DNA of 64,000 bases from NCBI RefSeq assembly GCF_900111765.1, contig NZ_FOIB01000001.1, positions 558,001 through 622,000 of the forward strand. Reading direction: 5' to 3'. This stretch comes from Myxococcus fulvus (GTDB lineage: Bacteria > Myxococcota > Myxococcia > Myxococcales > Myxococcaceae). The translations under genes and the position numbers were made by a program. The notes under the pieces are model-generated. The model saw only the letters and a program-made list of their open reading frames with translations. It ran no database searches and had not been told where the DNA came from. Every line of letters begins with the position of its first letter. Positions within the stretch are counted from its first letter, which is position 1. Shown here piece by piece: positions 16,879 to 25,222 of this stretch.

Positions 16879-17715
16879 CTACAGGCCGTCGACGCTGGCC
16901 TCGTCACGCAGCGACAACCGGTAGTGGTCGTCCGCCCACTCGTTCTGGAAGCGCACCGAGCCCGTCAGCAGGCCCTCCACGTCCAGCACGTTCTCAATCT
17001 TCTCCTTGCTGAGCGGCTGCACGTTCCAGGTGGTCCCCTCGTAGCGGAAGACGGAGACGTCCTGGAGCTCCACCTTCTCGCCGCGCACGCCGAGCAGCAC
17101 GTCGCCGGCCTGGAGCGTCTTGGCCTTCACCATCTCACCGGTGGCGAGCACCATGGGGTGCTCGGACGTCACCTCGACGTGGCGGCCGTCCACCGTCTGC
17201 AGCGCGAACACGTCCTCCACCGTCTCGCCGGCGACGAAGGCGCGGATGGCCTGCTCGCCCGTGGTGGGCGCCACCAGCGACGCGTCCTTCGTGAGCGCCG
17301 TCACCGTGCGCACGCCGGACGCATACGCATCCGCGATGGGCCAGTACTCACCGCCGAAGGACACCTTCTCCTTGGCCGTGTAGCAACCCGTCACGCACGT
17401 GCCCAGCTTCACCAGCCCGGGGATGCAGGGCGCGTTCTCGTCCGCGGGGATGAAGAAGGTGCACGTGGCCGTGGGGCCCGTGGCGGCGAAGGAGTAACAG
17501 CCGCTCGCGTACACCTGGTACTCGCCCTCCGCGTTCAGGAAGTCCCGCTTGGCCTGGGTGATGTAGCCGCACCGGAAGGACCAGTTGTTGCGACCCTGGG
17601 ACAGCGTGTACGTGGTGAGCTGGTCGTCGGTGAAGCAGCGCGTGGACAGCTGTGCCGACGCCGTCGTGGAAAGCACCGCGCACGCGAGGACAACCAGATA
17701 CGACAGTCGCTTCAT
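16879..17715 (-). CDS. Secreted Cys-rich N-domain + Hint domain protein (copy 2)
   Basis: The start at ATG 17715 gives a signal peptide (MKRLSYLVVLACAVLSTTASAQ). The mature protein repeats the plan of the copy at 11602-12438, and both are 278 residues long: AQLSTRCF, GRNNWSFRCGY, NAEGEYQVYASGCYSF, then the Hint domain from GCYTAKEKVSFGG. The Hint block B is VTSEHPMVL followed by AKTLQAGDVLLG, and the end is SVRFQNEWADDHYRLSLRDE. The Hint part is more conserved between the copies than the N-domain, suggesting a shared processing module displaying variable N-domains. It is first in the minus-strand array of exported proteins. Confidence 0.82.
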   Translation of the reverse strand: MKRLSYLVVLACAVLSTTASAQLSTRCFTDDQLTTYTLSQGRNNWSFRCGYITQAKRDFLNAEGEYQVYASGCYSFAATGPTATCTFFIPADENAPCIPGLVKLGTCVTGCYTAKEKVSFGGEYWPIADAYASGVRTVTALTKDASLVAPTTGEQAIRAFVAGETVEDVFALQTVDGRHVEVTSEHPMVLATGEMVKAKTLQAGDVLLGVRGEKVELQDVSVFRYEGTTWNVQPLSKEKIENVLDVEGLLTGSVRFQNEWADDHYRLSLRDEASVDGL

Positions 17716-18204
17716 GGCTCGCTCCTGGAGGCTGGGGCTGCTGGGTTTTCGCTGTCCCGGGATATATCGGGGGTTCACTGGCAGTAAAGTGGATTCCCGC
17801 CGAATATGGGATTCCCGGCGGCGAATGTTGGCTGTTATTGATTTGCAGTGTCTGCAGAGGATTCCATCCGCGCGTCGCGGTGCGGGGTGGAGTGTTCGCG
17901 GGTGAAAATCCTGACTTCACGAGGGCTTGTGTGGGCTCCTGACCGGGGGTGGGCGAGGTCTGGGGACGCGCGGACGTCTCAGGGATTGCCGCAGGTACGC
18001 CTCGCGCGGGTCAGGTGCGGGTGGGGCTCGGCGGGGGCTCCATGGTTGTCATTGGGTTGCACTCGTAGTGTGGATTGCGTGTGGCGGTGGGGAGGAGTGT
18101 CGTCCTCCGACGCGAAGTGGCTGGACGGAGGCGGACGGACGCGCGAGTCCTTATGACGAGGCTCCACCCTGGCGAAGGCGACCTCGGGCGCCTTGGAGGA
18201 AGGC
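17716..18204. other. Divergent intergenic region with GGATTCC repeats
   Basis: This 489-bp gap separates the Hint gene and the ceramidase gene, which diverge. The first 150 bp are less GC-rich than the surroundings. GGATTCC occurs at 17791, 17809 and 17859, the first two 18 bp apart and extended to GGATTCCCG. CCGCCG at 17797-17802 pairs with CGGCGG at 17816-17821. These could be regulator sites for the Hint gene. No gene is visible. Confidence 0.45.
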
Positions 18205-20223
18205 ATGCGCGTACACCCGGTCCGGCTGGTGCTGGCATGGGTCCTCGTGTGGGGGACGGTGGCGTGGGGGCAGGGCGCCGCGCCCGGGGACTGCGCGGGC
18301 AACACGCGCTTCCTGGTGGGCGCGGGCCTGGGCGACATCACCGGCCCCGCCGCGGAGGTGGGGATGATGGGCTACGGGCAGCTTTCGCAGCAGACGGCGG
18401 GGCTGCACCAGCGGCTGCGCTCGCGGGCCTTCGTCATCGTCTCGCCGTGCAACGGGCGGCGGGTGGCCATCGTCAGCGCGGACCTGGGGATGATGTTCCA
18501 GGCGGTGAAGACGCAGGTGGTGGAGCGGCTGCGCGCCCGCTTCGGCGCGGTGTATTCGAATGACAACGTGCTGCTCGGCGCCACGCACACGCACTCGGGG
18601 CCGGGCGGCTTCTCGCACCACACCTTCTACAACCTGACGACGTTCGGCTTCGTGCCGCAGAACTTCGAGGCCATCGTCTCCGGCATCGTCACGTCGATTG
18701 CCCGGGCCCACTCGCGGCTGGGGGAGGGGACGCTTCGGCTCGAAGCCGGAGAGCTGCTGGGGGCCAGCCGCAACCGCTCACCGGAGGCCTATCGGCTCAA
18801 TCCGCCCGCTGAGCGCGCTCGCTACGTCCACGACGTGGACACGCGGATGACGCTGCTGCGGCTGACGCGCGCGGAAGGGGGCGACGTGGGGCTCATCAAC
18901 TGGTTCGCCGTGCACGCGACGTCCATGGGCAACGACAACCACCTCATCAGCGGGGACAACAAGGGGCTGGCCTCGTACTGGTTCGAGAAGGCGCACGACA
19001 AGGGAGACACGTTCGTCGCGGCCTTCGCCCAGGCGAACGCGGGGGATGTCACGCCCAACATCCTGGGCGGCACGAATGGCGGTGGGGCCGACGACTTCGA
19101 GGACACGGAGCTGTCCGCGCGCAAGCAGCACGACTTCGCCGCGCGGCTGTGGGCCCGGGCCACGACGCCGCTGCGAGGGGGCGTGGACTTCCGGCACACC
19201 TTCGTGAAGATGGACGCGGTGGACGTGGCGCCCGAGTACGCGGATGGGAAGCCGCGCCGCACGTGTCCCGCGGCGATTGGACTGTCGATGCTGGCGGGCG
19301 CGGAGGATGGGCCCGGCTATGGCGTGGAGGGTGCGTCGTGCGCCGTCATCCATGACCTGTGGAGCCAGTTCACCTGCGCGCTCACCACCACTCCGTGCCA
19401 GGGCGAGAAACCCATCGTGCTGGAGATGGGCGCGATGTTGCCGCACCCGTGGAGCCCGGACGTGCTGCCGCTGCAGTTGGTGACGGTGGGGCCGCTCGCG
19501 CTGGTGGCGGTGCCGTTCGAGGTGACGACGATGGCGGGGCGGCGGCTGCGGCGGACGGTGCTGGAGCGGCTCGGGCCTCGGGGAATCAAGGAGGTGGTCA
19601 TCGTGGGGCTGGCCAACGACTACGCGGGCTATGTCGCCACGCGTGAGGAGTACGCGCGGCAGTCCTACGAGGGGGCGTCGACGCACTTCGGGCCGTGGAC
19701 GCTCGCGGCGCTGCAGCAGGGGTTCGACTCGCTCGCGGTGGGGCTCGGTGAGGGGCACCCCGTACCCGCGGGGCCCCTGCCCACGGACCTGCGCTTCATC
19801 CAGGCGAGCCTCCGGCCCGGCGTGGTGTACGACGACAAGCTGCTCTGGGTGGCGTTCGGTGACGTCATCACGGACGCGAAGGCGTCGTACGCGCGAGGGG
19901 ACCTGGTGAGCGTCACGTTCTGGGGCGCGCATCCGAAGAACGACTTGCGCCTGGAGGGGACGTATCTGCGCGTGCAGCGCAAGGGCTCCATCGGCGCGTG
20001 GGTGGACGTGGCGGATGATGGTGACTGGGAGACGCGCTACCGATGGGAGCGCGAGAGCTGTGTGCCCACGTTGGGGTGCTCGCACGTCACGGTGGAGTGG
20101 CACATCCCGCGCGACGCCGCGCCGGGGACGTACCGCATCCTGCATGAGGGCGAGTGGAAGTCCGGCTGGGATGCGCGCGTGCGCCCGTACTACGGCGCCT
20201 CGCGGGTGTTCACGGTGAAGTGA
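18205..20223 (+). CDS. Secreted neutral/alkaline ceramidase
   Basis: ATG 18205 follows GGAGGAAGG; 672 residues with a signal peptide (cleavage near VAWGQG). The N-terminal catalytic domain begins GAGLGDITGPAAEVGMMGY, the neutral ceramidase opening. Zinc-site motifs are present: THTHSGPGG, and NWFAVHATSM followed by NHLISGDNKG. The C-terminal immunoglobulin-like domain (about 520-670) is complete. The family nucleophile lies in GDVSPN in characterised enzymes; here the motif reads GDVTPN, with Thr283 at that position. The expected reaction is hydrolysis of ceramide to sphingoid base and fatty acid, on prey or self lipids. The gene is monocistronic and overlaps the convergent PilZ gene end by 14 bp. 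Confidence 0.92.
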   Translation: MRVHPVRLVLAWVLVWGTVAWGQGAAPGDCAGNTRFLVGAGLGDITGPAAEVGMMGYGQLSQQTAGLHQRLRSRAFVIVSPCNGRRVAIVSADLGMMFQAVKTQVVERLRARFGAVYSNDNVLLGATHTHSGPGGFSHHTFYNLTTFGFVPQNFEAIVSGIVTSIARAHSRLGEGTLRLEAGELLGASRNRSPEAYRLNPPAERARYVHDVDTRMTLLRLTRAEGGDVGLINWFAVHATSMGNDNHLISGDNKGLASYWFEKAHDKGDTFVAAFAQANAGDVTPNILGGTNGGGADDFEDTELSARKQHDFAARLWARATTPLRGGVDFRHTFVKMDAVDVAPEYADGKPRRTCPAAIGLSMLAGAEDGPGYGVEGASCAVIHDLWSQFTCALTTTPCQGEKPIVLEMGAMLPHPWSPDVLPLQLVTVGPLALVAVPFEVTTMAGRRLRRTVLERLGPRGIKEVVIVGLANDYAGYVATREEYARQSYEGASTHFGPWTLAALQQGFDSLAVGLGEGHPVPAGPLPTDLRFIQASLRPGVVYDDKLLWVAFGDVITDAKASYARGDLVSVTFWGAHPKNDLRLEGTYLRVQRKGSIGAWVDVADDGDWETRYRWERESCVPTLGCSHVTVEWHIPRDAAPGTYRILHEGEWKSGWDARVRPYYGASRVFTVK

Positions 20224-20635
20224 GGGCGTCCTCGGGGGCGTGGGGCCTGGAGAGCAGCTCGCGCAGTCGGGGATGCGGGGGTTGGAGCTGCACGCCGATG
20301 CCCGCCGTGGAGCCCCAGGTGCGGGCGTGCGCGGTGTCGACGTGACGCACCACCTCGCCCTCGCAGGTGAAGTCCTCGCCGTCCAGGCGCAGCGTCAATG
20401 ACAGCCGCGTGAAGAGGGGAGGGAAGGGCTCCTCGCAGCCGAGGAAGAGGCCGCCCTTGCAGACCTCGACGCGGTGGGCCTGGAGGCCCTGTGGATGTTG
20501 GATGCGGACGTCACAGGGGGCGGGAGTCCGCGTGATGGGGTGATGCGGGCTTGTGCGCGAGGCGGCGTGACGACGCGCGGCGGGTGGGCACGGCAGTGCA
20601 TCGGAGTGTTCCGACAGGCAGCGCTCGCAGTGCAT
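20210..20635 (-). CDS. PilZ-like domain protein with N-terminal zinc-knuckle-like motif
   Basis: The 141-residue protein starts at ATG 20635 with GAGG upstream. Residues 3-16 hold CERC-x(3)-H-x(5)-C, a possible small zinc knuckle. The rest resembles a PilZ beta-barrel: VEVCKGGLFLGCEEPFP in the place of the D/N-x-S-x-x-G motif and GSTAGIGVQL near the end. The Ser is replaced by Cys and the Arg-rich RxxxR motif is only loosely present (RRHAASR), so cyclic-di-GMP binding is uncertain. Its 3' end overlaps the ceramidase gene by 14 bp in convergent orientation. Confidence 0.68.
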   Translation of the reverse strand: MHCERCLSEHSDALPCPPAARRHAASRTSPHHPITRTPAPCDVRIQHPQGLQAHRVEVCKGGLFLGCEEPFPPLFTRLSLTLRLDGEDFTCEGEVVRHVDTAHARTWGSTAGIGVQLQPPHPRLRELLSRPHAPEDALTSP

Positions 20636-20874
20636 GGTCACCTCGCTTCCGCGGGGGCGGAGGGTCGACACCTGTCTGTATATCGGGTGCGGGAGCCCGT
20701 GTGACGAGGCCGGCGGGGCACCACGGGCCTTCATGCCCTTGGGATGACGGCTAGCGCACAGAGAGGGGCTCGGGGCCTGGCCCGCATGGGCGGGTGGGCG
20801 TGTCGGCTGCGGGACGTCTGTCTCGCTCGCCTTCGACGGAGGCGGAGCGACTCGGGGCCCGACGGGTGATGACG

Positions 20875-21744
20875 TCAGGTCCTCTCCGGGGATGACCGCG
20901 ACACGGGCTGTCGCTCCAGCAGTCGCTGGTAGGCGAGCACCAGGACGAGCGGGTGCAGGGTCACCGACGCCATGACCATCAGGGTGGCGACGATGTCGGC
21001 GGCGACGGAGAAGGGCGCCGGGAGGTGTTCCGTCGCGTCGGTGAGGAGCGAGCCCACGGTGTCCGTGACGGGCATGAGGACGAGCACTGGGAGCAGGGCG
21101 CCGAGAAGCCTCCTGCGATGGCCTCGGACGAGTTGATAGGAGAGCCGGAGCGCGGCGAGTGGACCCTTGCCGTCCACCGCGACGGCGGCGGGGGCCAGGC
21201 TCGTGCAGAGCGCCATGTAGACGCCTGGCAGCACGAGGAGGAACGAGCCCCCCAGGATGACGAGGAACGTCAACACGTACATCAGGAACAGGAGGGGGAT
21301 GCGCGCGAGGACGACCCATGGGGAGCTGACGTCCAGGGCTGGCAGCCCGGCCTGCTCGCGCAGCCGCCTGGCCACCGCGCGCATGAGGAGGATGCTCAGG
21401 CCGAGTTCCGCCGCGACCAGGGACGTGATGCCGGGCAAGGTGCTCTGGGTGAGGTGGAGGAGGGCCCCGGAGCCCATGAGGCAGAGCCACTGGAGGATGA
21501 AGAGCCCCGCCAGGAGCACCCGGTGCTGGAGCAAAAGCGAGCAGGCATCCCGCAGGAGCCGCGTGGGTGCCATGGCCGTCGGGTCCTCCCGAATCCGACG
21601 TACGCACGGCGCGCAGCGGGTGGCCTCCGGATGGCCGCGACATCCGGTGCAGCCGAAGCTGCCACACCGATCGCAGACGAAGACGGAGTCCTCCAAGGGA
21701 TGCACGGCGCACGTGGGCGCGACTTCGGAGACGGCGGACGACAT
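20875..21744 (-). CDS. Zinc-finger (B-box-like) multi-pass membrane protein
   Basis: The 289-residue protein opens with a Cys/His cluster over residues 12-47 (CAVH, CDRC, CTGC, CAPC), similar to B-box or other small zinc-binding modules common at the head of myxobacterial membrane proteins. It is followed by about six membrane helices, including LLLFLMYVLTFLVILGGSFLLVLPGVYMA and a final AADIVATLMVMASVTL. The LPGVYMAL segment with a following RLSYQLVRGHR resembles the DUF975/glycerophosphodiester phosphodiesterase membrane-domain group. The function is unknown; a role in membrane organisation is only a guess. It stands alone, with 240 bp before the PilZ gene. Confidence 0.75.
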   Translation of the reverse strand: MSSAVSEVAPTCAVHPLEDSVFVCDRCGSFGCTGCRGHPEATRCAPCVRRIREDPTAMAPTRLLRDACSLLLQHRVLLAGLFILQWLCLMGSGALLHLTQSTLPGITSLVAAELGLSILLMRAVARRLREQAGLPALDVSSPWVVLARIPLLFLMYVLTFLVILGGSFLLVLPGVYMALCTSLAPAAVAVDGKGPLAALRLSYQLVRGHRRRLLGALLPVLVLMPVTDTVGSLLTDATEHLPAPFSVAADIVATLMVMASVTLHPLVLVLAYQRLLERQPVSRSSPERT

Positions 21745-21936
21745 GGGACGGCTCGAGGCAAGAGAGCGCCCGGGCCGCTCGAGCGCCCTCGGGCGCCGCC
21801 ACCGTATGAACGGGAGTCCCTCCGCACCGGTCCCTCTCCGGAGGCTCGTCCTCGGGGGCCGCTCCGCCTATCCGCGAGCCGACAGGGCCTACCTGTGCCC
21901 TGTCACCCCGTGGAAGGCCTCACATCGGTGCGGGCC

Positions 21937-23025
21937 TCAGCCCTTCGCCTTGAAGGGCGCCGCGTCGATGCGCACGCCGATGTACGAGGGGAAGCGCGGC
22001 ACACCGTCGTTGGACAGCTCCTGGTAGCGGAACGTGATGAGCGTGCCGATGGCCGGCGGCGAGGCGCGCTCCGCGTCGGAGAAGCCCGTGCCCACGCTGA
22101 AGCGCTTGCCGTTGCGCAGCTCCACCTCGAGCGCGCCCAGCCGCCCCTTGTGCCGGCCCGCGCCCGCGACATGGCCAATCACCACGGCCTCGTCATCCTT
22201 GAAGCTCTTCACCTTCAACAGCGTGTGAGAGCGGCCCACCTCGTAGCGTGAGCCCGGCTGACGCAGCATCAGCCCCTCGCCGCCCAGGCCCTCCACGCGC
22301 TCCAGCTCCGCGCGCAGGTGCCCCGTTCCCTGGCAGCGCTCGTGCGGATGCCACCGCGCGTACTCGGGCTTCGTGTCATCCACCCACTTGCGACAGTGCT
22401 CCAGCCGCTGCTCGAAGGCCGCGTCCACGCTCGGGGCGTCGAACACCACGAAGAGCAGCTCCTTCCAGTCCTGGCTCTTGTCCTGCCGGCGCACCACGCT
22501 CACCGTGCGCTGGAAGCGCTTGCGGCCACCGAACAGCTCACCGTCCAGCGGGAAGTCCGGCAGGCCCGCGGTGAACCAGTCCGGCGCGAAGAACTCATTG
22601 CCCAGGCGCGACCAGAAGCGCTTGCCGTCCCAGTACGCGCGCACGCCGTCGAGCTTCTCGCTCATCCACCAGTCCGTGAGGTCCACGTCGTTCTCCCACG
22701 GATGGGCGAGCAGCAGCGGCGGGGCCTTCTCGGTGGCGTCCTCGCCGGACTCGGCCTCCTTCGCCGTCTTGACGCGGGTGGCCTTGGGGAGGGCTTCGGC
22801 GCCACCGACGCGAGCGGCCTCGGCGTCTTCACCGCGCAGCTTGCGCAGGTGCTTGCAGGTGCGCCGTTCGATGCCGATGGACTGGTTGCGCCACGCGGGA
22901 CAGGAGCACGAGTAGACGCCTCCGGTGTTCTTGAGGATGTAGGGCTTGGCGCCCGAGCCCTTCATCTCCGCCTGCTCACCGTCCGCGAGGTCCGCCACTG
23001 ATATCCCCTCCGTGCCGCGTGTCAT
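21937..23025 (-). CDS. SWIM zinc finger-ATP-dependent DNA ligase
   Basis: Start set at ATG 23025; 362 residues. The N-terminal about 75 residues contain a SWIM-type finger (YSCSCPAW, then CKHL: CxC-xn-CxH). The ligase adenylation domain carries the nucleophile in EKLDGVRAYWDG (K-x-D-G-x-R), with downstream DGELFGG, VFDAP, GEGLMLRQP and LLKVKSFKDDEA, matching motifs III to V. The C-terminal OB fold is complete to YIGVRID. The length is that of a minimal bacterial ATP ligase. It probably seals nicks in repair; the SWIM finger may target particular DNA or partners. No Ku gene is nearby, so a classical NHEJ role is not supported here. Confidence 0.9.
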   Translation of the reverse strand: MTRGTEGISVADLADGEQAEMKGSGAKPYILKNTGGVYSCSCPAWRNQSIGIERRTCKHLRKLRGEDAEAARVGGAEALPKATRVKTAKEAESGEDATEKAPPLLLAHPWENDVDLTDWWMSEKLDGVRAYWDGKRFWSRLGNEFFAPDWFTAGLPDFPLDGELFGGRKRFQRTVSVVRRQDKSQDWKELLFVVFDAPSVDAAFEQRLEHCRKWVDDTKPEYARWHPHERCQGTGHLRAELERVEGLGGEGLMLRQPGSRYEVGRSHTLLKVKSFKDDEAVVIGHVAGAGRHKGRLGALEVELRNGKRFSVGTGFSDAERASPPAIGTLITFRYQELSNDGVPRFPSYIGVRIDAAPFKAKG

Positions 23026-23169
23026 CGCGGCGACCGTGAGGAGAATCGTACCCCTGGGGTCTGACCTTTCCCAAGCGCGGCGGGGCACACCGACGCGCTC
23101 GGGCATGGGGACTCGCGACGTTGGGCGGGAATCCAGGCCTGGGTGGATTGGCTCGGGAGCGCGTGTGCC

Positions 23170-23715
23170 TCAGCGAATCTGGGAGAGCCTGGCCCGGGTG
23201 GTGGCTACATCGAGGAAGTTGAGGGTCGGGATGGGGCCGAGGATGTCGATGCTGGGCGCGATGAAGGTGAACTCGGCGAGCGTTCCCTGGTCGACGCCGC
23301 TGGTGACGACCCCGAGGATGGGACAGATGCCGGAGATGCCGAGCAAGCAGGTGCCCTCGACGACGCTGCTCTGGGAGGTGCCATCCGCGAAGTGGTACGT
23401 GGTCGTGATGGTTCCGTAGTAGCTGGACAGCAGGGTCCCGGCGTTGCCGGTGAGGGAGCCGACGATCTCGACCCACGAGGTCTCAAGGACTTCTTCGCCG
23501 CTGGCGACGTTGACGCCCACGCAGCCAGTGCCCACGCCGCGCACGGTCATCGTGGTGTTCTTGGGTAGCAAGGTGAGGGCGGGGCTGTAGTCGATGCGCC
23601 CGAGCGTGAGGACGCAGTGGCCGGCCTCGACCTCCTGTGCCTGCGCCGCGCCCGGGGACAGGAGGGCCAGGGTGAGCAGAAGCGAGAGGGTCAGTGGCGT
23701 GTTCGAGCGCGACAT
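23170..23715 (-). CDS. Secreted protein of unknown function
   Basis: Start chosen at ATG 23715 for its signal peptide (MSRSNTPLTLSLLLTLALLSPGAAQAQ); 181 residues. The mature domain is rich in Thr, Val, Gly and Ile with four Cys spread along it, suggesting a disulfide-bonded beta fold. No lipobox and no recognisable domain. It reads divergently from gntK across 354 bp and lies 144 bp upstream of the DNA ligase start on the same strand. Confidence 0.68.
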   Translation of the reverse strand: MSRSNTPLTLSLLLTLALLSPGAAQAQEVEAGHCVLTLGRIDYSPALTLLPKNTTMTVRGVGTGCVGVNVASGEEVLETSWVEIVGSLTGNAGTLLSSYYGTITTTYHFADGTSQSSVVEGTCLLGISGICPILGVVTSGVDQGTLAEFTFIAPSIDILGPIPTLNFLDVATTRARLSQIR

Positions 23716-24069
23716 GAGGGTGCTCCGTAGGGGTATGGCGGTCGGTCCGTGGAGTGGACCCACCGGGTCGACCGGAGGGTCGACGTCGGAGGGAATCCTC
23801 GGGCTGTGTGTCGGTGATGACCATGTGACATTGGTACAAGGAGAGTGACCCGGCGGAACGGGTGCGGGCGGGCGCGCTCTTGTCGGCGGCGCGTGCTTGT
23901 GTCTGGCGCTCGGCTGCTCGGGAAGGTGGGGGAACGGCGTGCGACGCTCGGAGTCCCGCGCAGAGAGGACGTGGGGCAGCGGGCATTCGACGCGGGAGGC
24001 AGTGGCGGATGGGCGGCGGGCGTCGCACCATGTCCGGAGGTCCACGTTTCATCGAGGAGGCGTCACGGG
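23716..24069. other. Divergent intergenic region, no gene seen
   Basis: This 354-bp gap separates the secreted-protein gene and gntK. GGGTCGAC is repeated at 23765 and 23777, and a less GC-rich stretch lies near 23815-23845. Open frames crossing it have no ribosome site or family resemblance. It should contain both promoters, but no convincing promoter match is seen. Confidence 0.4.
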
Positions 24070-24555
24070 ATGGTGGTCATCGTCATGGGCGTCTCGGGCG
24101 CCGGCAAGTCGACGGTGGGGCGCGCACTGGCCCAGAGCCTGGGCTGGCGCTTCCTCGACACGGACGACCTGCACTCGGCCGCCAACGTGGCGAAGATGGC
24201 GGCGGGCATCCCGCTGACGGACGAGGACCGCTGGCCCTGGTTGGCGGACGTGCGCGGTGAGCTGGAGCGCTCCCTGGCGCGTGGTGAGGACGTGGTGCTG
24301 GCCTCGTCCGCGCTCAAGCGCACCTACCGCGAGAAGCTGGAGGTGGACCCGGCGCGGACGCGGTGGGTGTTCCTGCATGCGCCGCGCGAGGTGCTGGCGC
24401 ACAGGCTCGCGCAGCGGCATGGGCACTTCATGCCGCCGGAGCTGTTGGCCAGCCAGCTGGCGACGCTGGAGGTGCCCGAGCAGGCGCTGCCCGTGGATGT
24501 CTCGGCGACGCCGGAGGAAGTCGTCGCGCGCATCCGCGAGGGCCTGAAGCTCTGA
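24070..24555 (+). CDS. gntK: Gluconokinase
   Basis: The 161-residue protein starts at ATG 24070, preceded by GAGGAGG. It has the short P-loop kinase form of GntK: Walker A GVSGAGKST at residues about 7-15, then FLDTDDLHSAANVAKMAAGIPLTDEDRWPWL, which is diagnostic for gluconokinase, then SSALKRTYRE and the lid region RLAQRHGHFMPPELLASQ. It phosphorylates gluconate to 6-phosphogluconate using ATP. There is no gluconate permease or regulator nearby, so it stands alone. Its TGA and the stop of the convergent gene both sit inside the palindrome TGACGTCA. Confidence 0.95.
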   Translation: MVVIVMGVSGAGKSTVGRALAQSLGWRFLDTDDLHSAANVAKMAAGIPLTDEDRWPWLADVRGELERSLARGEDVVLASSALKRTYREKLEVDPARTRWVFLHAPREVLAHRLAQRHGHFMPPELLASQLATLEVPEQALPVDVSATPEEVVARIREGLKL

Positions 24556-24557
24556 CG

Positions 24558-25145
24558 TCAGCGCCCCGCGCGGGCGAGGAAGTCGGACGTGCTCTCCAGC
24601 TTCGCGTAGGCCATGCCGAGCGCGGCGAGGAACGCGGCGTGGACCTGGGGCGCGGGCACGCTCACGCCGTTGAGCTCGAGGGCGCGGGCGGCGCAGGCAT
24701 CGTGGAGCACGGTGACGGAGTAGCCGAGGTCCGCGGCCGCGCGCACGGTGGCGTCCACGCACATGAGGGTCATCATGCCGGTCACCACGAGATGCTTGAT
24801 GCCGAGCGCACCCAGCTGCTTCTGGAGGTCCGTCTCGCGGAAGCTGTTGGGGTAGTGCTTGAGGATGACGCGCTCGTCGGGGCGGGGCGCGACGCGTGTG
24901 TGGGTCTCCGAGCCCGGGGTGTTGGGGAGGAAGAAGGTGGCGCCGGGCTGCACGGAGATGTGGCGGACGTGGATGACGGGCAGGTTGTGTTGGCGGAAGT
25001 GGTCGAGGGCCTCGCGGGCCTGGGTGGCGGCGTCGTCGGCGCGGTCCAGCTCGGCGCGGCCGCCGGGGAAGTAGTCGTTCTGGATGTCGATGAGCAGCAG
25101 GGCGGTGGTGGGGTCCAAGGGGTCCTCCATGGGGTGGGGCTTCAT
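24558..25145 (-). CDS. Isochorismatase-family cysteine hydrolase
   Basis: ATG 25145 is used (195 residues); ATG 25130 or a TTG at 25118 after GGAGG are also possible. The core begins TALLLIDIQNDYF with the catalytic Asp, followed by the Lys in ILKHYPNSF and the Cys in VTGMMTLMCVDATVRAAADLGY, completing the Asp-Lys-Cys triad of nicotinamidase/isochorismatase-like hydrolases. The length is normal for the family. The substrate is unknown. It is divergent from a GlxA-type regulator, a common arrangement in which the regulator controls the hydrolase. Confidence 0.9.
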   Translation of the reverse strand: MKPHPMEDPLDPTTALLLIDIQNDYFPGGRAELDRADDAATQAREALDHFRQHNLPVIHVRHISVQPGATFFLPNTPGSETHTRVAPRPDERVILKHYPNSFRETDLQKQLGALGIKHLVVTGMMTLMCVDATVRAAADLGYSVTVLHDACAARALELNGVSVPAPQVHAAFLAALGMAYAKLESTSDFLARAGR

Positions 25146-25222
25146 GGGATGCAATAACCAGACGGGATGCACCGGGCGAGTGCCTGGATTGACAAAATCC
25201 GGGCGGAAAACGACAAGCGGCC

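Noticed and set aside
21937-23025. NHEJ ligase with Ku
   Set aside because: No Ku gene or polymerase domain is visible in the neighbourhood.
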